Positions 1 to 8,731 of a stretch of 64,000 nucleotides of DNA are shown one piece after another. Every line of letters begins with the position of its first letter. Position 1 is the stretch's first letter. The DNA comes from Maribacter cobaltidurans (GTDB taxonomy: Bacteria; Bacteroidota; Bacteroidia; Flavobacteriales; Flavobacteriaceae). The position numbers and the translations under genes were made by a program. The stretch lies in contig NZ_CP022957.1 of the NCBI RefSeq assembly GCF_002269385.1, positions 62,001-126,000 of the forward strand, read 5' to 3'. A model generated the notes under the pieces. The model made no database searches, was not told the DNA's origin, and worked only from the letters and a program-made list of their open reading frames with translations.

Positions 1-392
1 GCAGTAGACCAGATGAACTGGAGTATGTATTGGAAAACATTCCAGAGCTGGTCATTAAACCCGTTGACGAAGCCGGGGGATACGGAATTTCCATAGGTAA
101 TAGACTATCAGAGAAAGAAATTGAAGAGGTAAGAAAACAGGTCAAGGAAAATCCCAGGAAATATGTTGCCCAACCTATAATGTCACTATCCGTTCATCCT
201 ACTTACATAGACGATACCGAGTCTTTTGAACAACGCCATGTAGACCTTAGAACCTTCACCATTTTGGGTAAAGACAAAGAATTTGTTCTTAAAGGTGGTC
301 TTACCAGGGTGGCCCTTAGAAAAGGAAATTTAATAGTAAATTCCTCCCAAGGAGGTGGATCTAAAGACACTTGGGTCTTAAAAAAACAATAA
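1..392 (+). CDS. Circularly permuted ATP-grasp protein (COG2308), C-terminal part
   Basis: The reading frame is open to the left edge (in frame from base 3), so this is the last ~130 residues of a longer protein that starts outside the window; the TTG at base 30 is an internal Leu codon. The visible part has the closing motifs of DUF404/DUF407 circularly permuted ATP-grasp enzymes: KPVDEAGGYG, an Arg/Asp-rich RHVDLRTF strand, and a GGLTRVALR then NSSQGGGSKDTWVL end. The family is thought to ligate an amine to a carboxylate using ATP, but its substrate is unknown. The next gene starts 4 nt later and a transglutaminase follows, the usual three-gene set for this family. The family call is firm; the function is inferred from the family. 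Confidence 0.9.
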   Translation, partial: SRPDELEYVLENIPELVIKPVDEAGGYGISIGNRLSEKEIEEVRKQVKENPRKYVAQPIMSLSVHPTYIDDTESFEQRHVDLRTFTILGKDKEFVLKGGLTRVALRKGNLIVNSSQGGGSKDTWVLKKQ

Positions 393-396
393 ATAC

Positions 397-1344
397 ATGC
401 TAGCAAGAGTAGCCAACAATCTTTTTTGGATGGGACGTTATATTGAACGTTCCGAACATATTGCGCGTTATATGAACGTCAACTATTTTTCCTCTCTGGA
501 TGCACCCAACCACATTTCACAGGACAGACAATTTGTACTTAAGTCCATGCTCTTTATGGTTGGGGAAACAACAAAAAACACAGATGATTTTTTAAAGGAA
601 GAGGAGGTTCTTTACAAAATAGGTGTGGATCCAGAATTCCCCTCTTCCATATTGAACAATGTTAGATATGCCAGGGAGAACGCGAACAGTGCAAGAGACT
701 TGATTTCAACCGAATTGTACGAATCCATCAATAAATTTTATCATTTTGTACTCAACTATCCCAAAGAAATTTTTGTAAAAAGTGGACTTCATGATTTTAC
801 TACCAATGTTACGGAGATGAGTGCAATACTCCGGGGAAAGATACGTGGTACCTTATTACATGATTCCGTTTATGCCATAATTATGATGGGTGTAAACATA
901 GAAAGGGCCACTCAAATCACCAGGATCATCAATTCCAAATACAAAGATGCCCTTATGGCCCAAGGCAGCTATGAGGACGCATTTACAAAAAGTTTTGAGT
1001 GGACCACACTCTTAAAATGTGCCGAATCATATGACATGATGAGAAGATATTACAAAAAAACCCCTACCAGTATTTCTACCTTGGAATTTTTGATTCTCAA
1101 CCCCAACTGTCCTAGATCTGTGATGAACGCCCTGAATCAATTCTACAAACATGTGAAAATCCTGAATCCGGAAAGAAGATATAATAAGGAATCCACTGCT
1201 TTTCTTATTGGCCGGGTACGAGCAGAATATGAATTTAAATATATAGAGGAAATTGAGCAGGACATCAAATCCTTCATCGGGAATATCCTTGGAAGTCTCG
1301 ATGAAATAAGCAATAAGGTAGACGAAGAGTTTTTTAACTATTAG
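397..1344 (+). CDS. Alpha-E domain protein (DUF403, COG2307)
   Basis: A 315-residue, mostly helical protein that opens with the family signature LARVANNLFWMGRYIERSEHIAR. Length is normal for the stand-alone alpha-E family. It has no signal peptide or membrane segment and should be cytoplasmic. The ATG lies 4 nt after the stop of the ATP-grasp gene, so the two are almost certainly co-translated. Alpha-E proteins nearly always accompany a circularly permuted ATP-grasp and a transglutaminase-like protein, and are proposed to take part in making or modifying a small peptide. No catalytic residues are established for the family, so the role is inferred from neighbours only. Confidence 0.9.
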   Translation: MLARVANNLFWMGRYIERSEHIARYMNVNYFSSLDAPNHISQDRQFVLKSMLFMVGETTKNTDDFLKEEEVLYKIGVDPEFPSSILNNVRYARENANSARDLISTELYESINKFYHFVLNYPKEIFVKSGLHDFTTNVTEMSAILRGKIRGTLLHDSVYAIIMMGVNIERATQITRIINSKYKDALMAQGSYEDAFTKSFEWTTLLKCAESYDMMRRYYKKTPTSISTLEFLILNPNCPRSVMNALNQFYKHVKILNPERRYNKESTAFLIGRVRAEYEFKYIEEIEQDIKSFIGNILGSLDEISNKVDEEFFNY

Positions 1345-1359
1345 TATGACCAAATAGCA

Positions 1360-1367
1360 TACTTTTG
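1360..1367 (+). promoter_or_regulatory. Candidate -7 promoter box TACTTTTG
   Basis: The box matches the Bacteroidota -7 consensus TAnnTTTG and ends 8 nt before the ATG of the transglutaminase gene. No clear -33 TTG lies at 19-23 nt upstream. If used, it gives the third gene of the cluster its own transcript with almost no leader. Confidence 0.4.
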
Positions 1368-1375
1368 CTTCCAAG

Positions 1376-2242
1376 ATGTCAAAAGAATATACGGTTACCT
1401 ATAGGTCAGAGAATGTTTATGAAGAATGGGTAGACGATGCCTATTGGCAGTTTTTAATACTCCCCTTGGAGAACAGTACCCAGGAACTGGTGGAAAAGGA
1501 TTTCTCAAATTCCATACATGCCATAAATCAATACTCTATAAATGGTTTCGGCTTTAACAGTATAAAGGTCCATCCCAAAAAAAGGTTTAAGGAAATATCC
1601 TTTGAAGCGACATTTAAGGTTTTAAAGTTAGAAAGTGAAGAGATAAAAGAATTTTCTAAAACCGAAATAAAAAAATCCATTGAAGAAATCAACACTCTGG
1701 AGTTTAAAATAAATTTTGAAAGATTTCTAAAATCTACCCGTTTGACTCTTTTACCAAAATTGGAAACTCCATTATTTCAATTTAATACCAATACTTCGTT
1801 ACTTGAAAACCTTAAACTTTTAAATAATTGGATACATGGATTCTTAAAGTATAATGCGGGAGTCACCGACATTACTACAACCCTCGACAAAGTTTTGTCC
1901 CAAAAATCTGGAGTTTGCCAGGATTTTGCGCATCTGTTTTGCTCCGTTTGCAGAAAAAATGGTATCCCTGCAAGATATGTTTCCGGTTATCTCAATCATG
2001 AAAACGGGTACCTGGGAGATTCCCAAATGCATGCTTGGACGGAAGCCTATCTCCCTAACTACGGATGGCTAGGCTTTGATCCCACCAACAATATACTGGC
2101 AAACGCCAATCACATAAAAGTAAGTCATGGCAAAGATTATAATGATTGTTCTCCCTTAAAAGGAGTGGTGTACTCCCATGGAAATCACAAAACCGGCCAT
2201 TCCGTTGTAGTAAAGAGTAATCAACAACAGATACAACAATAA
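1376..2242 (+). CDS. Transglutaminase-like cysteine protease family protein (COG1305)
   Basis: A 288-residue protein. Residues 1-120 form the bacterial transglutaminase N-terminal beta region and about 130-260 the transglutaminase-like core. The catalytic triad is visible: Cys181 in SGVCQDFAH, His219 in QMHAWTEAYLP and Asp235 in GFDPTNN. Such proteins cleave or form amide bonds; in this gene context (ATP-grasp, alpha-E, transglutaminase) the enzyme is presumed to process the product of the ATP-grasp ligase. There is no signal peptide. A 31-nt gap with a possible -7 box separates it from the alpha-E gene. Confidence 0.92.
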   Translation: MSKEYTVTYRSENVYEEWVDDAYWQFLILPLENSTQELVEKDFSNSIHAINQYSINGFGFNSIKVHPKKRFKEISFEATFKVLKLESEEIKEFSKTEIKKSIEEINTLEFKINFERFLKSTRLTLLPKLETPLFQFNTNTSLLENLKLLNNWIHGFLKYNAGVTDITTTLDKVLSQKSGVCQDFAHLFCSVCRKNGIPARYVSGYLNHENGYLGDSQMHAWTEAYLPNYGWLGFDPTNNILANANHIKVSHGKDYNDCSPLKGVVYSHGNHKTGHSVVVKSNQQQIQQ

Positions 2243-2304
2243 TCCATTTAGACTTATTCCATTTTGGAAAAAAAGAATATTACTTTTACCAAAAATTATC
2301 AAAT

Positions 2305-3406
2305 ATGATAGTAACTACAGACCATTACAAAGGTCTTATTGATCGCCTTGGTGCGTTAAGGAGGTATCTTTGACATTGATGCCAAACTTATTGAAATAGA
2401 AAACGAACAGGAGAAAACCTTGGCTCCAGACTTTTGGGACAATCCCCAAGAGGCACAGGCACATATGAAATTTATCCAATCCAAAAAACAATGGGTGGAT
2501 GATTTCAACGAGGCCAAAACGATGGTAAACGATCTAGAAGTACTGATCGAGTTTCTTCAAGAAGGGGAAGTGTCCGAAGAGGAGGTTGAAAGCCAATATG
2601 ACAAGGCCGTTAACGCTTTGGAAAAAATGGAGTTCAAGAATATGCTATCCGAAGAGGGCGATGAACTCCCTGCCGTGCTTCAGATTACAGCGGGTGCCGG
2701 AGGTACGGAAAGTTGTGACTGGGCCGCAATGCTCATGAGAATGTACATGATGTGGGCGGAGAAAAACAAGTACAAGGTTAAGGAACTCAACTTTCAGGAA
2801 GGTGATGTGGCGGGAATAAAAACGGTTACCTTGGAAATTGACGGAGAATATGCATTCGGATGGTTGAAGGGTGAAAATGGCGTTCATAGATTGGTGCGCA
2901 TTTCTCCTTTTGATAGTAATGCCAAAAGGCATACCTCCTTTGTCTCCGTTTATGTCTATCCTTTGGTAGACGATAGTATTGAGGTAGAGGTAAACCCTGC
3001 TGACATTACCATTACCACGGCAAGATCCAGTGGTGCGGGGGGACAGAATGTAAATAAGGTGGAAACCAAGGTACAGCTGGTCCACCATCCTACTGGCATT
3101 CAAATTTCTTGTTCAGATTCCAGAAGTCAGCATGACAATAGGGCAACCGCTATGAAGATGTTGAAATCACAACTTTATGAAATAGAGCTGCGTAAAAAAA
3201 TGGAAGCCCGACAAGAAATTGAATCCTCTAAAATGAAAATTGAATGGGGCTCACAGATTAGAAATTATGTGATGCATCCATACAAGTTGGTCAAAGATGT
3301 AAGGACTGCCGAAGAAACAGGTAATGTAGATGCCGTAATGGACGGAGAAATAGATGCTTTTCTAAAAGCCTATTTAATGATGATGGGACAAAAAGAAGAA
3401 GAATAA
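2305..3406 (+). CDS. prfB: Peptide chain release factor 2, expressed by programmed +1 frameshift
   Basis: RF2 ends translation at UGA and UAA. The gene is in two frames: ATG at 2305 runs 22 codons to an in-frame TGA (2371-2373), and the rest is read in the +1 frame from GAC at 2372, giving 366 residues. In the joined product the SPF stop-codon-reading motif is near residues 200-202 and the GGQ catalytic motif near 245-247, in [12 protein letters not shown]. The TTG at 2420 is not the start; it would remove the first 38 residues. An ArsC-like gene follows 18 nt later. The joined reading is strongly supported by the slippage site. Confidence 0.96.
2359..2374 (+). promoter_or_regulatory. prfB +1 frameshift site
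   Basis: The sequence AGGAGGTATCTTTGAC has an internal Shine-Dalgarno-like AGGAGG, a 3-nt spacer, then the slippery CTT followed by UGA C. This is the RF2 autoregulatory site: when RF2 is scarce the ribosome slips from CUU to UUU and continues. It is notable that the SD-like element is kept in a phylum that seldom uses SD for initiation. Confidence 0.95.
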
Positions 3407-3424
3407 TCAGCAAATAAACCAAAA

Positions 3425-3769
3425 ATGATTACCATATACCACAATCCTAGATGTAGAAAATCAAGGGAAGGCCTCCAAATTTTGGAAAATTCTGGCAAGG
3501 AGTTTGAAGTACGGAAATATCTAGAGGATGTTCCAACAATAGAAGAACTTCGTCAAATACTTAAGTATTTAAACATTCCAGCGGAAAAACTGGTAAGAAA
3601 AAACGAGTCCATCTGGAAAGAGGAATATAAAAACAAAGAACTTTCGGAAGAAGAAATTATCAATGCCATGCTGCTTCATCCAAAACTAATTGAAAGACCG
3701 ATAGTTATAAAAGATAACGAAGCCGTTATTGGTAGACCTCCAGAAAACATTGAGCAACTCATATCCTAA
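3425..3769 (+). CDS. arsC: ArsC/Spx-family reductase (glutaredoxin-dependent arsenate reductase type)
   Basis: A 114-residue thioredoxin-fold protein of the ArsC family. Cys10 in IYHNPRCRKSRE is in the position of the catalytic cysteine. The three Arg contexts used for the oxyanion in arsenate reductases can be traced (LVRKNE, LIERPIVI and IGRPPE). Enzymes of this type reduce arsenate to arsenite with glutathione and glutaredoxin, but many family members in Bacteroidota lie outside any arsenic operon, as here, so the physiological substrate is uncertain. It begins 18 nt after prfB and probably shares its transcript. Confidence 0.82.
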   Translation: MITIYHNPRCRKSREGLQILENSGKEFEVRKYLEDVPTIEELRQILKYLNIPAEKLVRKNESIWKEEYKNKELSEEEIINAMLLHPKLIERPIVIKDNEAVIGRPPENIEQLIS

Positions 3770-3853
3770 ATTAATCCTAATGGATGGTCCAATCATTAAC
3801 AAATAATTAACCAAAGCCGTTTAAACCTAAGTCCAATTTTACAATCTAATACT

Positions 3854-4363
3854 ATGAAAAGTACTATAAAATTGAATCGTTTCAGCGTATTTCTAATGAC
3901 CCTTTTTCTTTTTGCCGGGACCGAAGCCTTTAGCCAATATGGCTATGGATATGGCGGTTACGGATATGGAAGGGGGTACGGATATGGCCGTCAAAGAAGT
4001 GCCATACCACAAGTACAGGAAACACCAAAGGAAGAAGAACCTAAAACTGCTGAAGAGTTGGTGGATGGTGAGATGCCCTCCATTACCGAAGCATTGCAAC
4101 TCAACGAATTTGAAACTGCAATACTAAGTTCAATATTGAAAAAGTACGTTCAAGAAAGAATCGAGGCCCAGATTTTAAAACTTCCGCCAGAAAAAATGCG
4201 TGAAGTATATGAAAATATAACACTTAGGCAAGACGAAGAACTAAAGTCGAGTCTTCCTTTGGAAAAATACGAAGCCTTTGTAGAACTCCAAAAAAATGGG
4301 GTAGCCAAGACTTTAAAGAAGAACAAAAAAGAAAAAAAGAAAAAAAAGAAGAACAAAAACTAA
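3854..4363 (+). CDS. Secreted Gly/Tyr-rich protein with poly-Lys tail, unknown function
   Basis: A 169-residue exported protein. A signal peptide covers about residues 1-27 (hydrophobic FSVFLMTLFLFAG, likely cleavage before QYGYGYG). A Gly/Tyr repeat follows (about 28-46, mostly YGYG units with Arg), then a Pro/Glu linker, a helical domain (about 65-150) and a Lys-rich tail of about 20 residues. The helical part recalls small flavobacterial proteins encoded beside outer membrane receptors, but I do not recognise a named family. The receptor gene starts only 4 nt after its stop, so the two are made together. The basic tail may bind polyanions; that is a guess. Confidence 0.75.
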   Translation: MKSTIKLNRFSVFLMTLFLFAGTEAFSQYGYGYGGYGYGRGYGYGRQRSAIPQVQETPKEEEPKTAEELVDGEMPSITEALQLNEFETAILSSILKKYVQERIEAQILKLPPEKMREVYENITLRQDEELKSSLPLEKYEAFVELQKNGVAKTLKKNKKEKKKKKKNKN

Positions 4364-4367
4364 ACCT

Positions 4368-6890
4368 ATGAGAAAACTTTTCCCGTTACTCCTACTTTTA
4401 TTTACTTTACAACCCATTTTAAGTCAAAGACCAGAAGGAGGACCAGGGAACGGTTCAGCCCCTGTAACAATCTCGGGTATCGTATTGGACCAAGAGACCA
4501 ATCAACCCTTGGAATATGCCACTTTAGTTCTTCAAAGCATAGATAATCCAGATAAAGTAACTGGTGGAATAACAGATATTGATGGTAAATTTTCAGTTGA
4601 AACCGCCCCTGGAAAATATAATGCTCGTATAGAATACATCTCCTATAAAACGAAACAATTACCCAACCAGACATTCACAAAATCCACCGACTTAGGAACA
4701 ATAAAATTGGCCTTGGACGTAGCCCAACTAAACGAAGTGGACGTTGTTGGTGAACGTACGACCGTAGAAGTAAGACTCGATAAAAAAATCTATAATATAG
4801 GAAAAGATCTCACCATAAGCGGAGCCACGGTAAGCGATGCACTAAACAATGTACCATCGGTAAATGTGGATGTCGATGGGGCCATTAGCCTTAGAGGTAA
4901 TGAAAATGTTAGAATACTCATCAACGGAAAACCTTCTGCCCTAGCAGGGTTTGGTTCCACGGATGCCCTTAGACAATTGCCAGCAGATGCCATTGAAAAA
5001 GTAGAGGTGATTACAAGTCCTTCCGCCAGATATGATGCCGAGGGTACTGCGGGTATTCTAAACATCATTTTAAAGCGTGAAAAAACACTTGGTTTTAATG
5101 GTTCAGTAAACGTTTATGCCGGTCATCCCACCAATGCAGGTGCTACGGTCAATGCCAATTTGAGAACGGATAAATTTAATTTCTTTACTACCGTTGGCTA
5201 TAGAAAAAGGACAGGCCCAGGAAATGCCTTTTTTGATAATAATTATTTTTCAAGAACCTCAACGGATGATGGAGGAAACACAATTATAACAGAACCTGAA
5301 TTTTCAAGAATAATTGAGGATAGGGATTATGAAAGGAACAATGAGGGCTACAACCTAAATTTAGGTGCAGAATATTTCTTCAACGAAACCTCATCGGTGA
5401 CCGGTACTTTTTTTAAGCGTATTTCGGATGGTACGGACATTACGAACATTGTTTCCGAGCGTTATAAAAGTACATTGGACAATGAAACCTTTAGGAAGGA
5501 AGTTGAAAACGAAGATGACAAAAACTGGCAATTCTCATTGAATTATCAAAACAAATTCGATAATGAAGGTGAGGAACTTACTGGTGCCTTTCAATATTCA
5601 GAAGGAGACGAAGACCAATTCACACTTTATGATGAGAGTATTACCATACCTACTAACGATTTAATCTCTAGGCAGAACCTTAATGAGACCCAAAAGCAAA
5701 ACGACATTCTGCTACAGGTGGATTATGTACTGCCCATTGGCGAAGATTCCCAGTTTGAGATAGGATACCGAGGAAATTTTGAGGAAGAAACAAACACCTA
5801 CAGCGTAGAAGATTTTGAAATTACATCGGGGGTCTTTGTTCCTAATATTGATTTATCCAATGATTTCACTTTTTATCAAGATGTTAATGCCTTTTACACT
5901 CAATATGGTAGTAAATTGGGTAAAAAGTTCTCTTTTTTGACAGGGCTTCGGTTAGAAAACACAAGGTTAACAGGTATTCTTAATTCGGAAAGTGACTTTC
6001 TTCAGGAATTTGCCGGTGAGATAGACCTTAATTTCAAGAAAAATTATTTGGGTCTCTTTCCTACCGCAAACTTAACATATGAAATTGCGGAACGTGAAAA
6101 TATCACCTTAGGTTATAACCGACGGATTAACAGACCCAGAGGTTGGTTCTTAAACCCCTTTCCTTCCCTGACCAGTAGAACCAATGTTAACCAAGGAAAT
6201 CCAGATTTGGACCCTGCTTATTCGAATACTTTTGATATTGGATATTTGAAGCGATGGGACAAGACCACACTTACGTCTTCCATCTACTATCAAAATGAAA
6301 CAAATTCTTTTGAACGGGTACAGGAAAGCACGGGTTTATTTACATCTGACGGTATTGAAATCATAAGATCCATTCCATTTAATCTAGCTACCAACATTAG
6401 GATTGGTGCAGAAAGTAGCCTCATGTACAACCCCAACAGAAAAATGAGGTTTACCGGAAGTTTTAATATTTTCCAATTTAAATCGGAGGGTAGTTTTAAT
6501 GGTCAGGAATTAGGAACTACAAATACTAGCTGGTTCGCTAGATTTAATTCCAAAATAACCCTGCCGGCAAAAATAGACTGGCAGACCAATTTCTTCTATA
6601 TGGGACCAAGGGCCAACGCTCAGACCAAATCGAAGTCCATGTACGGTCTCAACCTTGCCTTTAGTAAAGATATCCTAAAAGATAACGGAACGATTTCATT
6701 AAATGTCCGTGACCTCTTCAACACATTTAAAAGAAGGTCGTATACGGAAACTCCCTTTTTCACTTCGGATAGTGAATTTCAATGGAGGGTGCGTCAAATT
6801 ACCGTTTCTTTCATGTACCGTATCAACGAACAAAAGAAAAGAGGAAGACCTCAGAGAAATGATGACGAGGATGAGGAAGAAGGTTTCTAA
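4368..6890 (+). CDS. Outer membrane beta-barrel family / TonB-dependent receptor-like protein
   Basis: An 840-residue outer membrane protein. Order of parts: signal peptide (1-19, cut before QRPEGG), a CarboxypepD_reg-like domain (about 30-120, with ITDIDGKFSV), a TonB-plug region (about 130-225, with NVRILINGKPSA and ITSPSARYDAEGTAGILNI), then a long barrel of aromatic, alternating strands to about 820 and an acidic C-terminal tail. This is the architecture of the outer_membrane_beta-barrel family (PF14905) of Bacteroidota. The ligand cannot be told from the sequence; there is no SusD partner and no iron gene nearby. It is preceded at 4 nt by the Gly/Tyr-rich secreted protein and ends at a strong terminator. 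Confidence 0.9.
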   Translation: MRKLFPLLLLLFTLQPILSQRPEGGPGNGSAPVTISGIVLDQETNQPLEYATLVLQSIDNPDKVTGGITDIDGKFSVETAPGKYNARIEYISYKTKQLPNQTFTKSTDLGTIKLALDVAQLNEVDVVGERTTVEVRLDKKIYNIGKDLTISGATVSDALNNVPSVNVDVDGAISLRGNENVRILINGKPSALAGFGSTDALRQLPADAIEKVEVITSPSARYDAEGTAGILNIILKREKTLGFNGSVNVYAGHPTNAGATVNANLRTDKFNFFTTVGYRKRTGPGNAFFDNNYFSRTSTDDGGNTIITEPEFSRIIEDRDYERNNEGYNLNLGAEYFFNETSSVTGTFFKRISDGTDITNIVSERYKSTLDNETFRKEVENEDDKNWQFSLNYQNKFDNEGEELTGAFQYSEGDEDQFTLYDESITIPTNDLISRQNLNETQKQNDILLQVDYVLPIGEDSQFEIGYRGNFEEETNTYSVEDFEITSGVFVPNIDLSNDFTFYQDVNAFYTQYGSKLGKKFSFLTGLRLENTRLTGILNSESDFLQEFAGEIDLNFKKNYLGLFPTANLTYEIAERENITLGYNRRINRPRGWFLNPFPSLTSRTNVNQGNPDLDPAYSNTFDIGYLKRWDKTTLTSSIYYQNETNSFERVQESTGLFTSDGIEIIRSIPFNLATNIRIGAESSLMYNPNRKMRFTGSFNIFQFKSEGSFNGQELGTTNTSWFARFNSKITLPAKIDWQTNFFYMGPRANAQTKSKSMYGLNLAFSKDILKDNGTISLNVRDLFNTFKRRSYTETPFFTSDSEFQWRVRQITVSFMYRINEQKKRGRPQRNDDEDEEEGF

Positions 6891-6910
6891 AAAGATACCA
6901 TCACAAATAA

Positions 6911-6941
6911 AAAAGGGGAAGCAAATGCTTCCCCTTTTTTT
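6911..6941. terminator. Bidirectional Rho-independent terminator
   Basis: The hairpin GGGGAAGC / GCTTCCCC with a 4-nt loop is flanked by A-runs on the left and T-runs on the right, so it can work on both strands. It lies between the receptor gene (+) and the 57-aa membrane protein gene (-). Confidence 0.88.
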
Positions 6942-6953
6942 AGTCTATATATT

Positions 6954-7127
6954 TTAAGCTTGCCTAGCAGCCCTTTTCTTTTCTCGTCTTTCCTTTAAGA
7001 GTTCTCTAATGTTACCAAATAACCAATACGGAACTACAAAAGTTAATAAGAAAATCATTAACCAAAAACCTATGGTAAGAATGGTCAAAAAAGCTAAAAA
7101 TCCTAAATATTGGTCAAACTCGAACAT
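6954..7127 (-). CDS. Small 57-aa membrane protein, unknown function
   Basis: Reading the minus strand from the ATG at 7127 gives an uninterrupted 57-codon frame ending in TAA at 6954. The product begins MFEFDQYLGFLAF, has one long hydrophobic stretch (about residues 8-38, possibly two short membrane helices) and ends with a very basic tail (ELLKERREKKRAARQA). The positive-inside rule puts the tail in the cytoplasm. Codon use and the strong terminator just after the stop support a real gene. I do not recognise the family. Confidence 0.75.
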   Translation of the reverse strand: MFEFDQYLGFLAFLTILTIGFWLMIFLLTFVVPYWLFGNIRELLKERREKKRAARQA

Positions 7128-7235
7128 AATTTTAATTTTTACGCTTCAAAGATAGTCCGAAAAACATACATTTTGCAAATCAAAATTAAAAAAATATTTA
7201 AGCCCCTTAGAAGTTTAAAAAATAAGGCAAACCCC

Positions 7236-7243
7236 TAAATTTG
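7236..7243 (+). promoter_or_regulatory. fumC -7 promoter box TAAATTTG
   Basis: This is an exact TAnnTTTG match ending 21 nt before the fumC ATG. The -33 element is weak. Confidence 0.55.
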
Positions 7244-7264
7244 TTAATCTAAAAATTTAACATC

Positions 7265-8662
7265 ATGAGTTATAGAATAGAGAAAGATACTATGGGTGAG
7301 GTAAAAGTGCCCAAAGAAAAGTATTGGGGCGCACAAACGGAACGCTCTAGAAATAATTTTAAAATCGGCCCATCGGCCTCCATGCCGCTCGATATTGTTT
7401 ATGGTTTCGCTTATTTAAAAAAATCGGCGGCCTATGCTAACTGTGAACTTGGCGTACTATCGGAATCCAAAAGGGATTTGATTGCTCAGGTCTGTGATGA
7501 GATTTTATCCGGTAAACATGATGACCAATTTCCTTTGGTCATATGGCAAACTGGATCGGGAACCCAAAGTAATATGAATGTCAATGAAGTTATTGCCAAT
7601 AGGGCCCATGAAATTGCAGGTAAGGTCATTGGTGAAGGAGAAAAAACCATTCAACCGAACGACGATGTTAACAAGTCCCAATCTTCTAACGATACGTTTC
7701 CAACGGGAATGCATATTGCAGCTTATAAAAAAATTGTAGAAACTACTATTCCGGGAGTCAAACAATTAAGGGATACCCTGGATCAAAAAGCGAAGGAGTT
7801 CAAGGATGTTGTAAAAATAGGCCGTACCCATTTAATGGATGCCACTCCCCTAACCTTGGGACAGGAATTCTCCGGATATGTCTCCCAGTTAGACCATGGA
7901 CTTAAGGCTTTAAACAATACGCTGGACCATCTTAACGAGTTGGCTTTGGGTGGAACCGCCGTAGGGACAGGTTTAAATACTCCTGAAGGATATGATGTGC
8001 TCGTGGCAAAATATATTGCCAATTTCACAGGATTACCCTTTAAGACTGCGCACAACAAGTTCGAGGCTCTGGCAGCACATGATGCCATAGTAGAAAGTCA
8101 TGGGGCATTAAAACAATTGGCCGTTTCCTTGAACAAAATCGCCAATGATATTCGAATGATGGCTTCCGGACCACGTTCAGGAATTGGAGAAATCATTATT
8201 CCTGCCAACGAACCCGGTAGTTCCATTATGCCCGGAAAGGTAAATCCAACCCAATGTGAGGCCTTGACCATGGTCTGTGCCCAAGTGATGGGTAACGATG
8301 TAGCCATTTCTGTAGGGGGTACACAAGGACATTATGAACTTAACGTATTTAAGCCTTTAATGGCGGCCAATATTCTACAATCAGCTCAATTGCTTGGTGA
8401 TGCTTGTAAAAGTTTTGAAGAGCACTGTGCCGCAGGTATAGAACCTAACCGTGAGGTTATAAAACAATTATTGAACAATTCCTTGATGTTGGTAACGGCT
8501 TTGAATACCAAAATCGGGTATTATAAAGCTGCCGAAATTGCCAATACGGCCCATAAGAATGGAACAACCCTAAAAGAGGAGGCTATTAACTTGGGTTATG
8601 TAACGGCAGAGGAATATGACGAATGGGTAAAACCTGAAGATATGGTAGGAAGCCTAAAATAA
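7265..8662 (+). CDS. fumC: Class II fumarate hydratase
   Basis: A 465-residue cytoplasmic enzyme that interconverts fumarate and malate in the TCA cycle. The family signature [11 protein letters not shown] is at about 318-328, with [11 protein letters not shown] (140-150) and [13 protein letters not shown] (96-108) forming the active site. Length is the usual one for iron-independent FumC. The ATG is preceded by a good -7 box and the gene ends at a strong terminator, so it is probably a single-gene transcript. Confidence 0.97.
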   Translation: MSYRIEKDTMGEVKVPKEKYWGAQTERSRNNFKIGPSASMPLDIVYGFAYLKKSAAYANCELGVLSESKRDLIAQVCDEILSGKHDDQFPLVIWQTGSGTQSNMNVNEVIANRAHEIAGKVIGEGEKTIQPNDDVNKSQSSNDTFPTGMHIAAYKKIVETTIPGVKQLRDTLDQKAKEFKDVVKIGRTHLMDATPLTLGQEFSGYVSQLDHGLKALNNTLDHLNELALGGTAVGTGLNTPEGYDVLVAKYIANFTGLPFKTAHNKFEALAAHDAIVESHGALKQLAVSLNKIANDIRMMASGPRSGIGEIIIPANEPGSSIMPGKVNPTQCEALTMVCAQVMGNDVAISVGGTQGHYELNVFKPLMAANILQSAQLLGDACKSFEEHCAAGIEPNREVIKQLLNNSLMLVTALNTKIGYYKAAEIANTAHKNGTTLKEEAINLGYVTAEEYDEWVKPEDMVGSLK

Positions 8663-8680
8663 ATATAGCACCTAAAAATA

Positions 8681-8711
8681 AAAAGGGCGGTCCAATATAG
8701 ACCGCCCTTTT
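8681..8711. terminator. Bidirectional Rho-independent terminator
   Basis: A 12-bp perfect stem (AAAAGGGCGGTC with its complement) around a 7-nt loop CAATATA, with A-run and T-run on either side. It serves the convergent fumC (+) and coiled-coil membrane protein (-) genes. Confidence 0.9.
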
Positions 8712-8731
8712 ATATTTAATGGATAGTGTTA

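Noticed and set aside
2420-3406. prfB starting at the TTG of 2420
   Set aside because: The true gene starts at 2305 and reaches this frame by a +1 shift at 2371; the start at 2420 would lose 38 conserved residues.
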